A stretch of 64,000 nt of DNA from Lathyrus oleraceus (Eukaryota > Streptophyta > Magnoliopsida > Fabales > Fabaceae): the NCBI RefSeq assembly GCF_024323335.1, contig NC_066584.1, forward strand, positions 434,219,408 to 434,283,407. Direction: 5' to 3'. Made by a program: the position numbers and the translations under genes. The notes beneath the pieces are model-generated. The model was not told where the DNA came from, searched no databases, and saw nothing but the letters and a program-made list of their open reading frames with translations. Position 1 is the stretch's first letter, and each line of letters starts with the position of its first letter. Shown piece after piece: positions 24,789 through 36,300 of this stretch.

Positions 24789-25080
24789 GGAAACGGAATG
24801 CCAATCAATGGTCTTACATCCGACTCCGAACAACAAACACAAACAGGAAACAGATTGCCAATCAATGGTCTTACATCTGACTCCGAACAAACAACAAACA
24901 AACGGGAAATCGAATGCCAATAAATGGACTTACATCAAACTCCGAACAAACAAACGACAACAGGAAACGGAATGCCAATAGCTGGTCTTACATCCAACTC
25001 CGAACAAACAAACGACAACAGGAAACGGAATGCCAATAGTTGGTCTTACATCCGACTCCAAACACACACCAAAAGAAGAA
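24789..25080. repeat. 58 bp minisatellite, second LTR copy
   Basis: Five units with GGAAACGGAATGCCAAT are repeated at about 58 bp, matching the array at 9541-9835 unit for unit with scattered substitutions. Confidence 0.85.
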
Positions 25081-27873
25081 GGTTGAAAAAGAAAAAGAGT
25101 GCCCGGAGAGATCTCGCTCAATCTCCTGCCTACGTATCTCATCTGGTATGAGAATCAGGGCGACGTAGTTCCCCTTAACAGGGGAGAAACTTTCTCCTAA
25201 CCAGAGACCAGGGAGATAACAGACTAATAGGGAGACTACGACTCGAGCCTAAAAGTTGTCATGCAAACGATCCCTAGGTTGAGGTCTCTAATCAGAACCT
25301 AACTCGCACAGGAAGCAAGCTAATCACACAGCAAGTAAACATCAATCATAGGTGAACAAGTATCACACTCTATATGCAAACAAGCGGCTCATACAAGGTT
25401 GGGCTTTAGTCAAGGGGTCATATCAACCTCGACAAACAAGCCAACACTGTAGGGGTATGAAACTCTTAACCACTGACATTGACCGTCAGGGTGAGCAGAT
25501 GAAAGGTAATGAGGGTTGGACCTCATAGCTCTTAACCCGGGCCTGGGTGAGCTTGAATCAATGAAAACATGGGGATCCAGAATGAGGGACCCTACTCCAC
25601 TAGACTGACTCTATATACAAGGATCTTGGGTTAGGTTCAAGAGCATCAGCACGGAGTGCGAGCATAATGAACGACTCAACGACTAACATGGGATTGATTG
25701 CTAATCCCTTCTATCTGTCAATTGCCTCTTCACTTAGGTGGACTTAACAAGTAGCATGCCTCGACAAGGAGGTCTTCAGCACAAATATAAACAATCACAG
25801 TCATTTCCTCTTAAGGAGGACTTCAGCCAAATGCCTGCCAAAAGAAACGACAGGGCTTCTAGACTACATGGAGTTAGAGAATGATTACCTAGGTGGTATA
25901 CCAACCACAACCAAAGCAAATCTCAAGCGAGAGCTAAAAGCGACTAATGTACATGTACAAAAGTCAAACAAGTCAATATAGTATTCAGACAAATCCAACA
26001 GACAATCAACAGTGGTTCTTCAATATGTACACAATACAAGTCCTATGTGTAAACAACTCAAGTGAGTTCATCATCAATGAACCTACAACACAACAAAGGT
26101 TAGAGGACAAATTAATTTGCATCTCATGAAGTGAGACCAACATCAACCATTAGTATTAGATGCTTGAACCTGAAATGCAAAGCTCAAAAGGTGAGTACAA
26201 ACCACTAGTGCAAAGACTAGGGTCAAAGGCAAAGCAAAAAGTCAAAACAGAAGCTAATATTCCACATGAAGCACCTTTAATCAAGCAATAACATGTCCTA
26301 AGAAGGATCAAACTCAAATCATAGGGAAAGGTCCTCACATGATCATGATAAAGCAATAGCAAGCAAAGGTGATCAAAATTGGACATCAAGAAGAGAAATT
26401 CCATATTAAAATAGAAATGAATCCAATGATCATAAAAATTTTCATGTGATATCAACATGTTAAACACATGCCTCATGCCAAAATTTAGGACCAGAAGAGA
26501 TCAAATGGCATGTCAATGAAAATGAACAAAAGCATCATCCAAATGTGTGACACAAATTGTCACACCATGTATTCATGTGTCTAAAACAGAGATGGAAAAT
26601 GCTAAAAATGCCAAACAGAAGCCAAAAGATCATGTTACATGTTATGAATGAGCATGTCAAATTTCAAGGTAATTGGATCAAATATGAGCATTTCACAATC
26701 AATTGAATGAAGCATGTCAATTTTGCATACATGTTCAATCACACAAACACATTTAAAAATCCAGCCACAATAAAATCAGGCAAATGACATCAAAAAACAA
26801 TAGACATCACAACAATCATGTGGAAAAAAGTTGCATTCAATTTGGACAAATATACTATTTTTTATAATTTTTGTAATTTGATGAACAAAAAATGAAATAA
26901 AGTTGAAAAGCAATGGAAAATATTATTGGACATGAAAGGGAAACATGCATCAGGGAGGATCGAACCAATGCCTATGACGTCACTACTAGCGCGCTCAGGA
27001 AGATTAATTGGAATTTGTAAAATATGCATAGCGCTGGAATCGAGCCCAGGAGCAAGCGGTCACAAGCGCATTCAAGGCCAAACGCTGCGTTTGGAGGTAA
27101 GTGAAAAATTAAATGGAATTTTTCAAACGCCTGGGCCAAGGATCGAACAGAGGACGGAACGGTTAACGGGCGTGCTGTGGAAAACCCTAGCGCCTGAACC
27201 AGATGACCGGAACAGTGTTTCCGGTCATCTTCTCCAGCCATACTCCGGCGAGCATCATCAATAATTTTTCCAAAATCAAGCATGGCATATATGGTTAGAA
27301 AGGTCTCGTTGAGAGGAACACGAATATCCTAATCAAAAAACCTAAAACTCCCTAGATTCTCTGGATCGAATGAAAGAAAATTCATGCACCAAACTTTAAA
27401 TCCATGTAACTCATTCAATATTCATCCATTTTTAATTCTACAACTATCAGAATCATCAGCATTCAAAGACCTACAAGATCATGGCAATAGAATTAAGAAT
27501 AGTGAGATTCGATTTCTAACCTCTTTGAAGAGCAGTGACCTGATTTCTTGGATTCAAGCTCCAACAATGTCCAGATCCACTCCTAAGCTTGTGTATGGAA
27601 GCTTTATGCACGAATTGATGCTTGAATCCACTTGTATGCAGCTTAATCTTCAAGTTCCATGTTCATCTTCAAGCTTGGTGTGTGCATGATCCTTGTCCAA
27701 TTTCTTCAATCCAGTGCTTGATTCCTACTAAATGATGATCAATGAACACAAATATGCAAGAAAATTGAGGTGTTATGTGAAGAATTTTCAAATTTGGAAT
27801 GAGAGAATTTTTGGAGGGAAATGAGATTTTGAGATCTAGAATGTCTAATCTGAGCAAAACAGTTAGGATTATC

Positions 27874-27881
27874 TATTTATA
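27874..27881 (-). promoter_or_regulatory. TATA box, copy 1 of the triplicated segment
   Basis: The minus strand reads TATAAATA in the same context as 12626-12633. The equivalents in copies 2 and 3 are at 28782-28789 and 31710-31717. The one nearest the sense start of the LTR is at 31710. Confidence 0.6.
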
Positions 27882-28781
27882 TCACCTGTTAATTATGCTG
27901 CTAATCACAATTAGGCTTGGCTAATGGAAATTTAATGAGAAATGAGGTATATGACCAAAAATGCAAAATGAGGGTACATGGAGATTCCACACGTGAACAG
28001 TGCACATGCAAGGTGTACTTTCACTTAAAATCATCCAATGAACAACATAGAAGTGGCATTTTGCACATATGACTCACCAATTTCAAATTATGCACTTTCC
28101 CTCCAAAATGTACTTGAATGGACAATTGATCATGTGATTTTATTTCATGCAATGCAATGATGGATTTGAAATCTCTTGGTCATGACAAGCATGACATGTA
28201 TGGTTGGAAAGGTCTCGTTGAGAGGAACACGAATATCCTAATCAAACAACCTAAAACTCCCTAGATTCTCTGGATCGAACGAAAGAAAATTCATGCACCA
28301 AACTTTAAATCCATGTAACTCATTCAATATTCATCCATTTTTAATTCTACAACTATCAGAATCATCAGCATTTAAAGACCTACAAGATCATGGCAATAGA
28401 ATTAAGAATAGTGAGATTCGATTTCTAACCTCTTTGAAGAGAAATGACCTGATTCCTTGGATTCAAGATCCAGTAATGTCCAGATCCACTCCTAAGCTTG
28501 TGTATGGAAGCTTTATGCACGAATTGATGCTTGAATCCACTTGTATGCAGCTTAATCTTCAAGTTCCATGTTCATCTTCAAGCTTGTGTGTGCATGATCC
28601 TTGTCCAATTTCTTCAATCCAGTGCTTGATTCCTACTAAATGATGATCAATGAACACGAATATGCAAGAAAATTGAGGTGTTATGTGAAGAATTTTCAAA
28701 TTTGGAATGAGAGAATTTTTTGAGGGAAATGAGATTTTGAGATCTATAATGTCTAATCTGAGCAAAACAGTTAGGATTATC

Positions 28782-28789
28782 TATTTATA
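28782..28789 (-). promoter_or_regulatory. TATA box, copy 2 of the triplicated segment
   Basis: This is an identical TATAAATA. The solo LTR lies about 110 bp away on the sense-upstream side and separates this TATA box from its original upstream sequence. Confidence 0.6.
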
Positions 28790-28899
28790 TCACCTGTTAA
28801 TTATGCTGCTAATCACAATTAGGCTTGGCTAATGGAAATTTAATGAGAAATGAGATGTATGACCAAAAATGCAAAATGAGGGTGCATGGAGATTCCACA

Positions 28900-30914
28900 T
28901 GTAACACCCCGATAAAAATAAGATAATTATTTAATTTAAGTTAATATTATACTTATTAATTTAATTAAATAATTGGAATTATTGGATTATTATTATTATT
29001 ATTATTATTGGAATAATAATTATTGGAATATATATATAAGTTGGAAATAAGAAAAAGAGTTCCATTTTGGTAAAAAGAGTTTTCACGTGGAAACAGAGAA
29101 GCGGCTCAAAAAGAGGAAAAGGGCAAAGAGGCAGAGCAAGAGGAAGAAGGTTGGAGAAGAGAAGAGCTTGAGGCTAAAGGATTGCCGGATTAACTCAGGT
29201 AAGGGGGGTTTATCGTCGTTTAATGGGTATTATGGGTTAACATGTAATGGGTAGTGATAAACCGTTGAATTGACCCTAATTGGGATGTTGAATGCTGAGA
29301 AATTGTGTTGGATAAGTTGTGTTAAAGCTGTAATTGAATCTGTATTTGTGTGAGTTGTGATTTTCCGAACGTATAGCTTTTTACGGAATCGGAATCGGAG
29401 GTCCGGAAGTCCTCCAACGGCGGAAAATGCGGAGAATTCTGCATTCTGCTTCGTGTTAGCGCAGGAACAACTTTCTGTCTTGCGTTAACCGGTTAACCCA
29501 GGGTGTTAACCGGTTAACACTGTTAGGAATTGTGAGGTATTGCTGTTTTGCTTGCGTTAACCGGTTAACCCAGGGCGTTAACCGGTTAACACTGTTGTGA
29601 TTTCTGAGAAATTGTTGTTCTGTCTGCGTTAACCGGTTAACCCATGGCGTTAACCGGTTAACACTGTGGAGTTTTGCCAGAAAGCGTGTTCTGTGTGCGT
29701 TAACCGGTTAACCCAGGGCATTAACCGGTTAACACTGTTGGAAATTGGAAAAATTGATATTTTAATGTTGTGAACATAATTGGTGATTGGCCTATATCGG
29801 TGTGTGATATAGTAGGGATTATTTCCCGTTGTTTTGAGTAGTATAGGTATTAGTAGAGTGTGCTAATACTGTGATTGATTAATTGGCATGACATGATATG
29901 ATTATGTGATAAATATGCTGATGATGTGTGAAAATATGCATAATGTTGTGAATGTATATATTATGCATGTGTTGGTGAATGGACTGTTTTATGGCTTAGA
30001 GTGTGAGCATATGTCCATTGTGGATTGTTGTTGATGATGTTGCATTGCTAGGTGAATTAGCATGCATATTGTGGCCTTTATGGTGGTAGCTAATTCCCAT
30101 GGTGAGGAATTAGTGAGTAAATCATTGTAGGTTGTTGTTGATGTTTGCATGCTAGGTGATTAGCGTGCATAGCATAGCCCTTGGGGTGGTAGCTAATTCC
30201 CATGGTGAGGAATTAGTGAGTGAGTCACTAGGTCTCAAATGAGTGGGACTAGTGAGCTTGGTAGCCGTACCTGGATTTGGTCGGTGAGGTTGAACTATAT
30301 GTTCACGAATAGTCGGTACCGCATGCATGGAGTCTCATTGCATAATGTATGTATGGCGTATAATATGAATGGATGTATTCCAATATTATACGTGTGTTTG
30401 TGTTGGCATTGAGTATGAGTATGAATTGTGTTGGTATTGAGTATGATATTTGAGTTGATGTGCCGTTACTGAATGTGTGATATGATTAGGGTGATTAATG
30501 TGTTATTTACTTAGCATTACATGATATTTTATAATGCTTATTATATCGATTGAGGAACTCACCCTTACAATTATGTTTTCAGGTAACGAGCAGTGATTGA
30601 GTAGAAGCTAGTGCTTGGAGTCTAGTGTAGTCTCCTTAGTGGGTCATGCTCTGATAGATGTAACATCGGGACGGAATGTTTTACCTTGTTGAATCATTTT
30701 ACATGTAATGTGTTACATGTTTTACATGAATGATTTGATTTCTATCCGCTGCGTATTGTGCAAATGCTTAATGTTTTGAATTAATAAAAGAGCATGACCG
30801 TTATTATGGTGAATGGTGTGAAATAATTGTGTGACACCCTTAATTGCATAATTACTCTGATGTATATATTGCTATTTTAATTAAATATTTGGGGTATTTT
30901 AGAAGGGTGTTACA
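28900..30914 (+). mobile_element. Solo LTR, 2015 bp, Ty3/gypsy-like (chromovirus type?)
   Basis: The sequence starts TGTAACACCCC and ends GGGTGTTACA, an inverted terminal repeat. It is flanked by a perfect TSD, CCACA, at 28895-28899 and 30915-30919. Removing it with one TSD restores the sequence found in the other copies of the LTR segment. There is no PBS, polypurine tract or coding region, so it is a single LTR left by LTR-LTR recombination. A TATATATAAG near 29030 and AATAAAAG near 30782 favour the plus orientation. The ends and the block near 30545-30650 look like Tekay/Del chromovirus LTRs, but this is recollection and not a match I could test. Confidence 0.92.
29484..29733. repeat. 72 bp tandem repeat with paired 14 bp palindromes
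   Basis: Four units start at 29484, 29556, 29628 and about 29699. Each holds two copies of the palindrome GTTAACCGGTTAAC with starts 21 bp apart, separated by CCAGGGC or CCATGGC. The eighth palindrome has one end base changed. The sequence between the pairs varies much more than the palindromes. Confidence 0.92.
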
Positions 30915-31709
30915 CCACACGTGAACAGTGCACATGGAAGGTGTACTTTCACCTAAAATCGTCAAATGAACAACATAGAAGTGGAATTTTGCACATATGA
31001 CTCACCAATTTCAAATTATGCACTTTCCCTCCAAAATGTACTTGAATGGACAATTGATCATGTGATTTTATTTCATGCAATCCAATGATGGATTTGAAAT
31101 CTCTTGGTCATGACAAGCATGACATATATGGTTGGAAAGGTCTCGTTGAAAGGAACACGAATATCCTAATCAAAAACCTAAAACTCCCTAGATTCTCTGG
31201 ATCGAACGAAAGAAAATTCATGCACCAAACTTTAAATCCATGTAACTCATTCAATATTCATCCATTTTTAATTCTACAACTATCAGAATCATCAGCATTC
31301 AAAGACCTACAAGATCATGGCAATAGAATTAAGAATAGTGAGATTCGATTTCTAACCTCTTTGAAGAGCAGTGACCTGATTTCTTGGATTCAAGCTCCAG
31401 CAATGTCCAGATCCACTCCTAAGCTTGTGTATGGAAGCTTTATGCACGAATTGATGCTTGAATCCACTTGTATGCAGCTTAATCTTCAAGTTCCATGTTC
31501 ATCTTCAAGCTTGGTGTGTGCATGATCCTTGTCCAATTTCTTCAATCCAGTGCTTGATTCCTACTAAATAATGATCAATGAACACGAATATGCAAGAAAA
31601 TTGAGGTGTTATGTGAAGAATTTTCAAATTTGGAATGAGAGAATTTTTGGAGGGAAATGAGATTTTGAGATCTAGAATGTCTAATCTGAGCAAAACAGTT
31701 AGGATTATC

Positions 31710-31717
31710 TATTTATA
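31710..31717 (-). promoter_or_regulatory. TATA box, copy 3 of the triplicated segment
   Basis: This is an identical TATAAATA. It is the first TATA box met in the sense direction in this LTR. Confidence 0.6.
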
Positions 31718-32709
31718 TCACCTGTTAATTATGCTGCTAATCACAATTAGTCTTGGCTAATGGAAATTTAATGAGAAATGAGGTATATGACCAAAAATGC
31801 AAAATGAGGGTACATGGAGATTCCACACGTGAACAGTGCACATGCAAGGTGTACTTTCACTTAAAATCATCCAATGAACAACATAGAAGTGGAATTTTGC
31901 ACATATGATTCACCAATTTCAAATTATGCACTTTCCCTCCAAAATGTACTTGAATGGACAATTGACCATGTGATTTTATTTCATGCAATGCAATGATGTA
32001 TTTGAAATATCTTGGTCATGACAAGCAATTTGCAAAAAGAGTGACTCAATTTGGAGTTTTGTAGCAAAAGTTATGGCATGTTGAACTTCCATGCACACTT
32101 GGTGATCATTTGCTCATAACTCTTCAACCATTCATCAAATGCTCATGATCTTGGACTTTTTGAAAAGAGGAGAGAAAGATCTTAAACTTTCATGTTGACC
32201 AGAATTTAATTTGAAGCTTCTTTGATGTTGGAAATTCAAGTTGAATGTGGTCCAAAACTTGCCATTTTTGGAAACTTGGAATTACTGGTCACTTTCCATT
32301 TTTGGAAACTTTTGATATGGCTTCAAATTCTTCAAGGTATGTGTTTGACATGATGAATAAGCCTCTTTTGGACATGAATGAAGTGTCTCAAACCATTTCT
32401 CCACCTTAAAGCCCTTAGTTGACTTTTAGTTGACTTATATGGGCCTTAGATGACCTGAAAATGCACTGATGACTTTGGACCTCTACCACTTGGTAAAGTT
32501 GCTGCAAAATGAACCTTGGCTCATATAAGCTTTTTTTAGAATAATCGTGTGGCCTTCATCTCAAGGAAATACTTGCTCTTTTGCACTGAGGAATTCTCTT
32601 GATGCTAGTGTTGACTGCCAAGATGCAATGCAATATGTAATGTTAAAATGACCTAAAAAATGAAATGAATGCATGAATGGTGGGTTCAAATTTGAGGTGC
32701 TACACTAGG

Positions 32710-33139
32710 TCCGAAGAACTGTATCGCCTTGGAGCCTTATACTTCTTGGGTTAGGAGGAGAGCTTCCGAATACCTCATGCCTTACGAGTATCCGAGACCT
32801 ACACTTTTGGTTGTGGCTGGGCCTTCAACCCTCCCTGACCAAGGGGTAGAGGAGTTGAGAGATGAAGACCGTTCACGTGCTTGGATCCGTGAACGAGAGG
32901 AGTTGCTTCAGCAGATCAAGAAGAAGGATGCTTTGGTAGAGTTCCTCGAGTATCAGGTTATTGGTGATCCTAATGATGCATGGACTTCTCTGCTTCCTCA
33001 GTCTTCCAAGTTTTGGAATAGGAAGTACGATCGTCTCGCCAAGGAGAAGGCAGATATGGAGGCAGCCTATGAGGAGGAGGTGAAGAGACTTTGTGCATCT
33101 TATCTTCTAGTCTCTCGAGCTTTAGATGATTGTTTCTAG
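32710..33139 (+). pseudogene. Outer Ogre ORF1, 3' part
   Basis: Continuing in frame from 9017, after one CTAGG TSD copy is removed, coding runs 143 codons to the TAG at 33137-33139. The segment is charged and probably helical (an RSRAWIREREELLQQIKKKD stretch near 32865-32925) and suggests a coiled coil. It is not an independent gene: its start lies in the element upstream and it has no promoter. The 210 bp from 33140 to 33349 is the spacer before gag, with no feature seen. Confidence 0.85.
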
Positions 33140-33349
33140 GAATCCATAGGATGATCATTTTCCTTCTCTCTTGAATTATATTTGGTTACCAAAATTGTAC
33201 TTCTTTGGTATAAAAATATTTCCAGATATTATTGATGAGATATTTCCATATGTGATAAATGTTTAATATTTCCAACATTCGCAAATAGAACTCTAAAAGT
33301 TCCTCTGATAAATAAAAACAAAATCATACGCACAAGCATTGCATGCATC

Positions 33350-36300
33350 ATGTGCATAAGCAGGTTTTGCTCCAGGCTTCTTGTGTTACGGTCTAACTCT
33401 GTGTTCTTCATTTATTTCAAAGACAAGCTGACTCACCGGTACTACACCAGAGCCAACTCATCGAAACTGATGGATCATTTAGAACAAGAGAACGGCGAGT
33501 TGAAGGAGGAAGTAGCCAGATTGACTGCCCTAATGGAGTCATTGATGGCTGCCCAGAGCCAGTCTTCTCCGACACCCTCAACTCCTCCCCAGAGGACGGT
33601 CATTTCTGAGATCGTGACTTCTACTGTGCCTGCTGCAACAACCCACTTTGCACTGTCTATGCCTGCCGGATTCCCGTGGGGAATGCCTGCCAATTTTGTG
33701 CCAGAGGGTTTTGCTCCTACTCTTGCTTCTTTGCCGGCATCTAGCCCAGTCCTTTCAGTGCCACCTCCCGTCGTGCACACATTACCAAGAGTTGAAGATA
33801 CCATCTACCATTCTGAACCATCTGAAGGTCCAGATGTTTATGAGAAGATGGATGACATGAAAGACCAATTCCTTGAGCTTCGCAAGGAACTGAAGATTCT
33901 GAGGGGGAAGGACCTCTTTGGTAAAAGTGCTGCTGAGTTGTGCCTTGTGCCCAATGTGAAGATCCCTATTAAATTCAAAGTACCTGACTTTGAGAAGTAT
34001 AAGGGAAACACATGCTCTCTCAGCCATCTTGTGATGTATGCTCACAAGATATCGACGCAAACTGATAATGACCAATTGCTCATCCACTATTTCCAGGATA
34101 GTCTGTCCGGTGCCGCTCTCCGGTGGTACATGGGTCTGGAAAGTTCGAACATCCGCTCTTTCAATGATCTTGGCGAGGCCTTCGTCAAGCAATATAAATA
34201 TAATATGGATATGGCTCCTCATAGGGACCAGTTGAGGGAAATGTCCCAGAAAGAGAAAGAGACCTTCAAAGAATACGCCCAAAGGTGGTGCGAGTTAGCA
34301 GCTCAGATAGTGTCGCCCCTTGAGGAGAAAGAGACGACCAAAATATTTTTGAAGACCTTGAGTTCATTCTACTATGAGAAAATGATAGCCAGTGCTCCCT
34401 CAGAATTCACCGAGATGGTGAATATGGGAATGAGACTGGAAGAGGGGATCCGTGAAGGGCGTTTGACTCGAGATGAAGGCTCTTCAGCAAAGAGATATGG
34501 AAGCTTTGTAAAGAAGAAGGAGGGAGAAGCACATGATGTGTCTTCCCATGTCAAGAGAAGACCTTCTGTGAAGAGAAAGATTGCCCGCCCCATTAGCAAC
34601 CAGCATCAGGTGGCTCATATAACACCTGCTTTCATAGAAGCCCAACATTATCAATAACAACAATCTCAACAATATCAGCAGCAACAACATCGTCCACCAC
34701 AACAGGCCTACCAGCCTCGAAACAGCAACACCAGCACCAGCTACGAGAGGAAGAGGGTCACCTTTGATCCAATTCCGATGACTTACGTTGAACTCTATCC
34801 GTCTCTGATTGATAGAAAGTTAATTACTCCACGAGACCCTCCTGCTGTACCTACTAATCCCTAGTGGTGGTACAAGCCTGAGCTTCACTGTGTATATCAT
34901 CCCGGTGCTCCTGGACATGACGTGGAAAATTGTTATCCCTTGAAGACCAAGGTGCAAGACCTTGTGAGAAGTGGGATTTTGTTTTTCGAGGACGTAGGTC
35001 CAAATGTGAAGAAGAACCCATTGCACGAGCATGGGAAATCTGTCAATATGGTCCAGGGCTGCCCTGGAAAGTACAAGGTCAAATATGTCAGTCATATTCG
35101 ACAATCGCTGGTCGAGATGCATCGTTTGCTGTGTGATTATAGCCATTATGAACATGACCACGATAGTGTTGGTGTAAGCCCTAGAGGCCAATACTTTTGG
35201 TACTTGTATCGAATTATTTATTAATAATAAAAGGCATTTTCTTTATTATGGTTGATTAATAAAGTCCCTAGAATAGATAGTCCGTTTAATGTATTAAGTG
35301 TGACTTAATCATGAGAACACATTAAACATAAGGGCACTGTTCTTAAAGTATCCGTAGTCGAGCTTTAATGTGAAGTGGGATAACATTAAAGCATTAAGAC
35401 TATTATGTTTGTAGACTGATGATCACATATCATGGATCATGGATAAAGAGTTATCAAGTCTTAAACATAGGTATGAATATTAGGAGTAATATTTATACCG
35501 GATTGACCCGCTATGAGAATACTATATAGAAAGTTATGCAAAGTGTCATAAGTTATTCTCATGGTGATAATAGTGTATACCACTCTTCGACCTGAAACCA
35601 CTATGGATCCTAGATGTAGAGTCGAGTGCTTTATTGCTGATCCAACGTTGTCCGTAACTGGATAACCATAAAGACAGTTGATGGGTACTCCACGAAGCAT
35701 GCTGAGGGACATGAGTGTCCTAGATGGAATTTTCCAATCCTGCGTAATAGGATAAATGTCTATGGGCCCAATATTGAACTGGACAAGGGTGACACGGTCT
35801 ATACCTTGTGTTCAATATAGACATAAGGGCAAAGGGGTAATTATACACATAATTATTATCACAGGAGGTTTTGTCAGATCACATGACATTTTCGTGACTT
35901 GGGTAGCAGTGATGTGTTGCTAGATACCGCTCACTCTTTATTATGTTAAATGCGTGATTTAATATAATTGCCAACGCCGCGAAAACCTATAGGGTCACAC
36001 ACAAAGGACGAATTGATGAGAGATAGAGTAACTAAGGAACACCGTAAGGTACGGTGCACTTAAGTGGGAGACGAAATATGGTAAGGTACCAAATACTTAA
36101 GTGATTTTGGGCATATTATAAGATATGGGCCAAAATACACTTAAGTGGGCTTTTTAGCTTGAAGCCCACACAAGTGGTTCTATAAATAGAACCCCTTGGG
36201 TAGAAGCATTGTCACTCCAATCCACTCAGACAGAAATTCAAGTAGAGACTTGGAATTTTGTTTCCCTCTTTCTCTCACTCAAAGCCTTCATTCATAACAG

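Larger units (their letters stand above)
27277..32021 (-). repeat. Triplicated 909 bp LTR segment
   Basis: Copies are 27277-28185 (909 bp), 28186-31113 (908 bp once the solo LTR and its TSD are removed) and 31114-32021 (908 bp). The partner LTR has one copy, 12029-12937. All three junctions and both edges of the single copy fall on the word CAAGCA, so short-homology slippage or unequal exchange can explain the amplification. Copies 1 and 3 share variants against copy 2 (GGTATATGACC and GGGTACATGG), which suggests later exchange between them. Each copy contains a TATA box. Confidence 0.92.
9018..32704 (-). mobile_element. Inner Ogre/Tat-type retrotransposon, antisense to its host
   Basis: In plus orientation the element starts TGTCACATCGCG and ends GGTGCTACA, with a perfect TSD CTAGG at 9013-9017 and 32705-32709. 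All coding reads on the minus strand, so the biological 5' LTR is 24266-32704 and the 3' LTR is 9018-13620. The internal region is 10.6 kb. Removing the extra LTR copies and the solo LTR gives about 19.9 kb. Unlike the outer Ogre there is only about 1 kb between PBS and gag, so ORF1 is absent; it is a different Tat/Ogre family, not a second copy of the outer one. gag-pro is open for about 1100 codons, but pol has a stop, several frameshifts and a changed integrase catalytic residue. Confidence 0.95.
24266..32704 (-). repeat. Inner Ogre 5' LTR, enlarged to 8439 bp
   Basis: This is the biological 5' LTR, starting at 32704 and ending at 24266. It is colinear with 9018-13620 except that a 909 bp segment is present three times in tandem and the middle copy holds a 2015 bp solo LTR. 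Taking these away leaves 4602 bp against 4603 bp in the partner. LTRs are identical when inserted, so the copy-number difference arose after insertion, by gain here or by loss in the partner. Confidence 0.95.

Noticed and set aside
29484..29733. CRISPR-like array of palindromic repeats with spacers
   Set aside because: The context is a plant LTR, the spacers are themselves repetitive at 72 bp, and there are no cas genes. It is a tandem repeat.
28900..30914. A complete small element (TRIM) instead of a solo LTR
   Set aside because: No internal PBS or polypurine tract and no repeated terminal segment within the 2 kb were found; the TG...CA ends with one TSD fit a solo LTR.
27384..31525. A family of related 60-146 codon proteins repeated three times
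   Set aside because: They are copies of the triplicated LTR unit; frames differ between copies and have no codon-level conservation.
32729..33139. A separate small gene
   Set aside because: It joins in frame to the frame ending at 9017 once the inner Ogre and one TSD are removed; it is the 3' end of Ogre ORF1.
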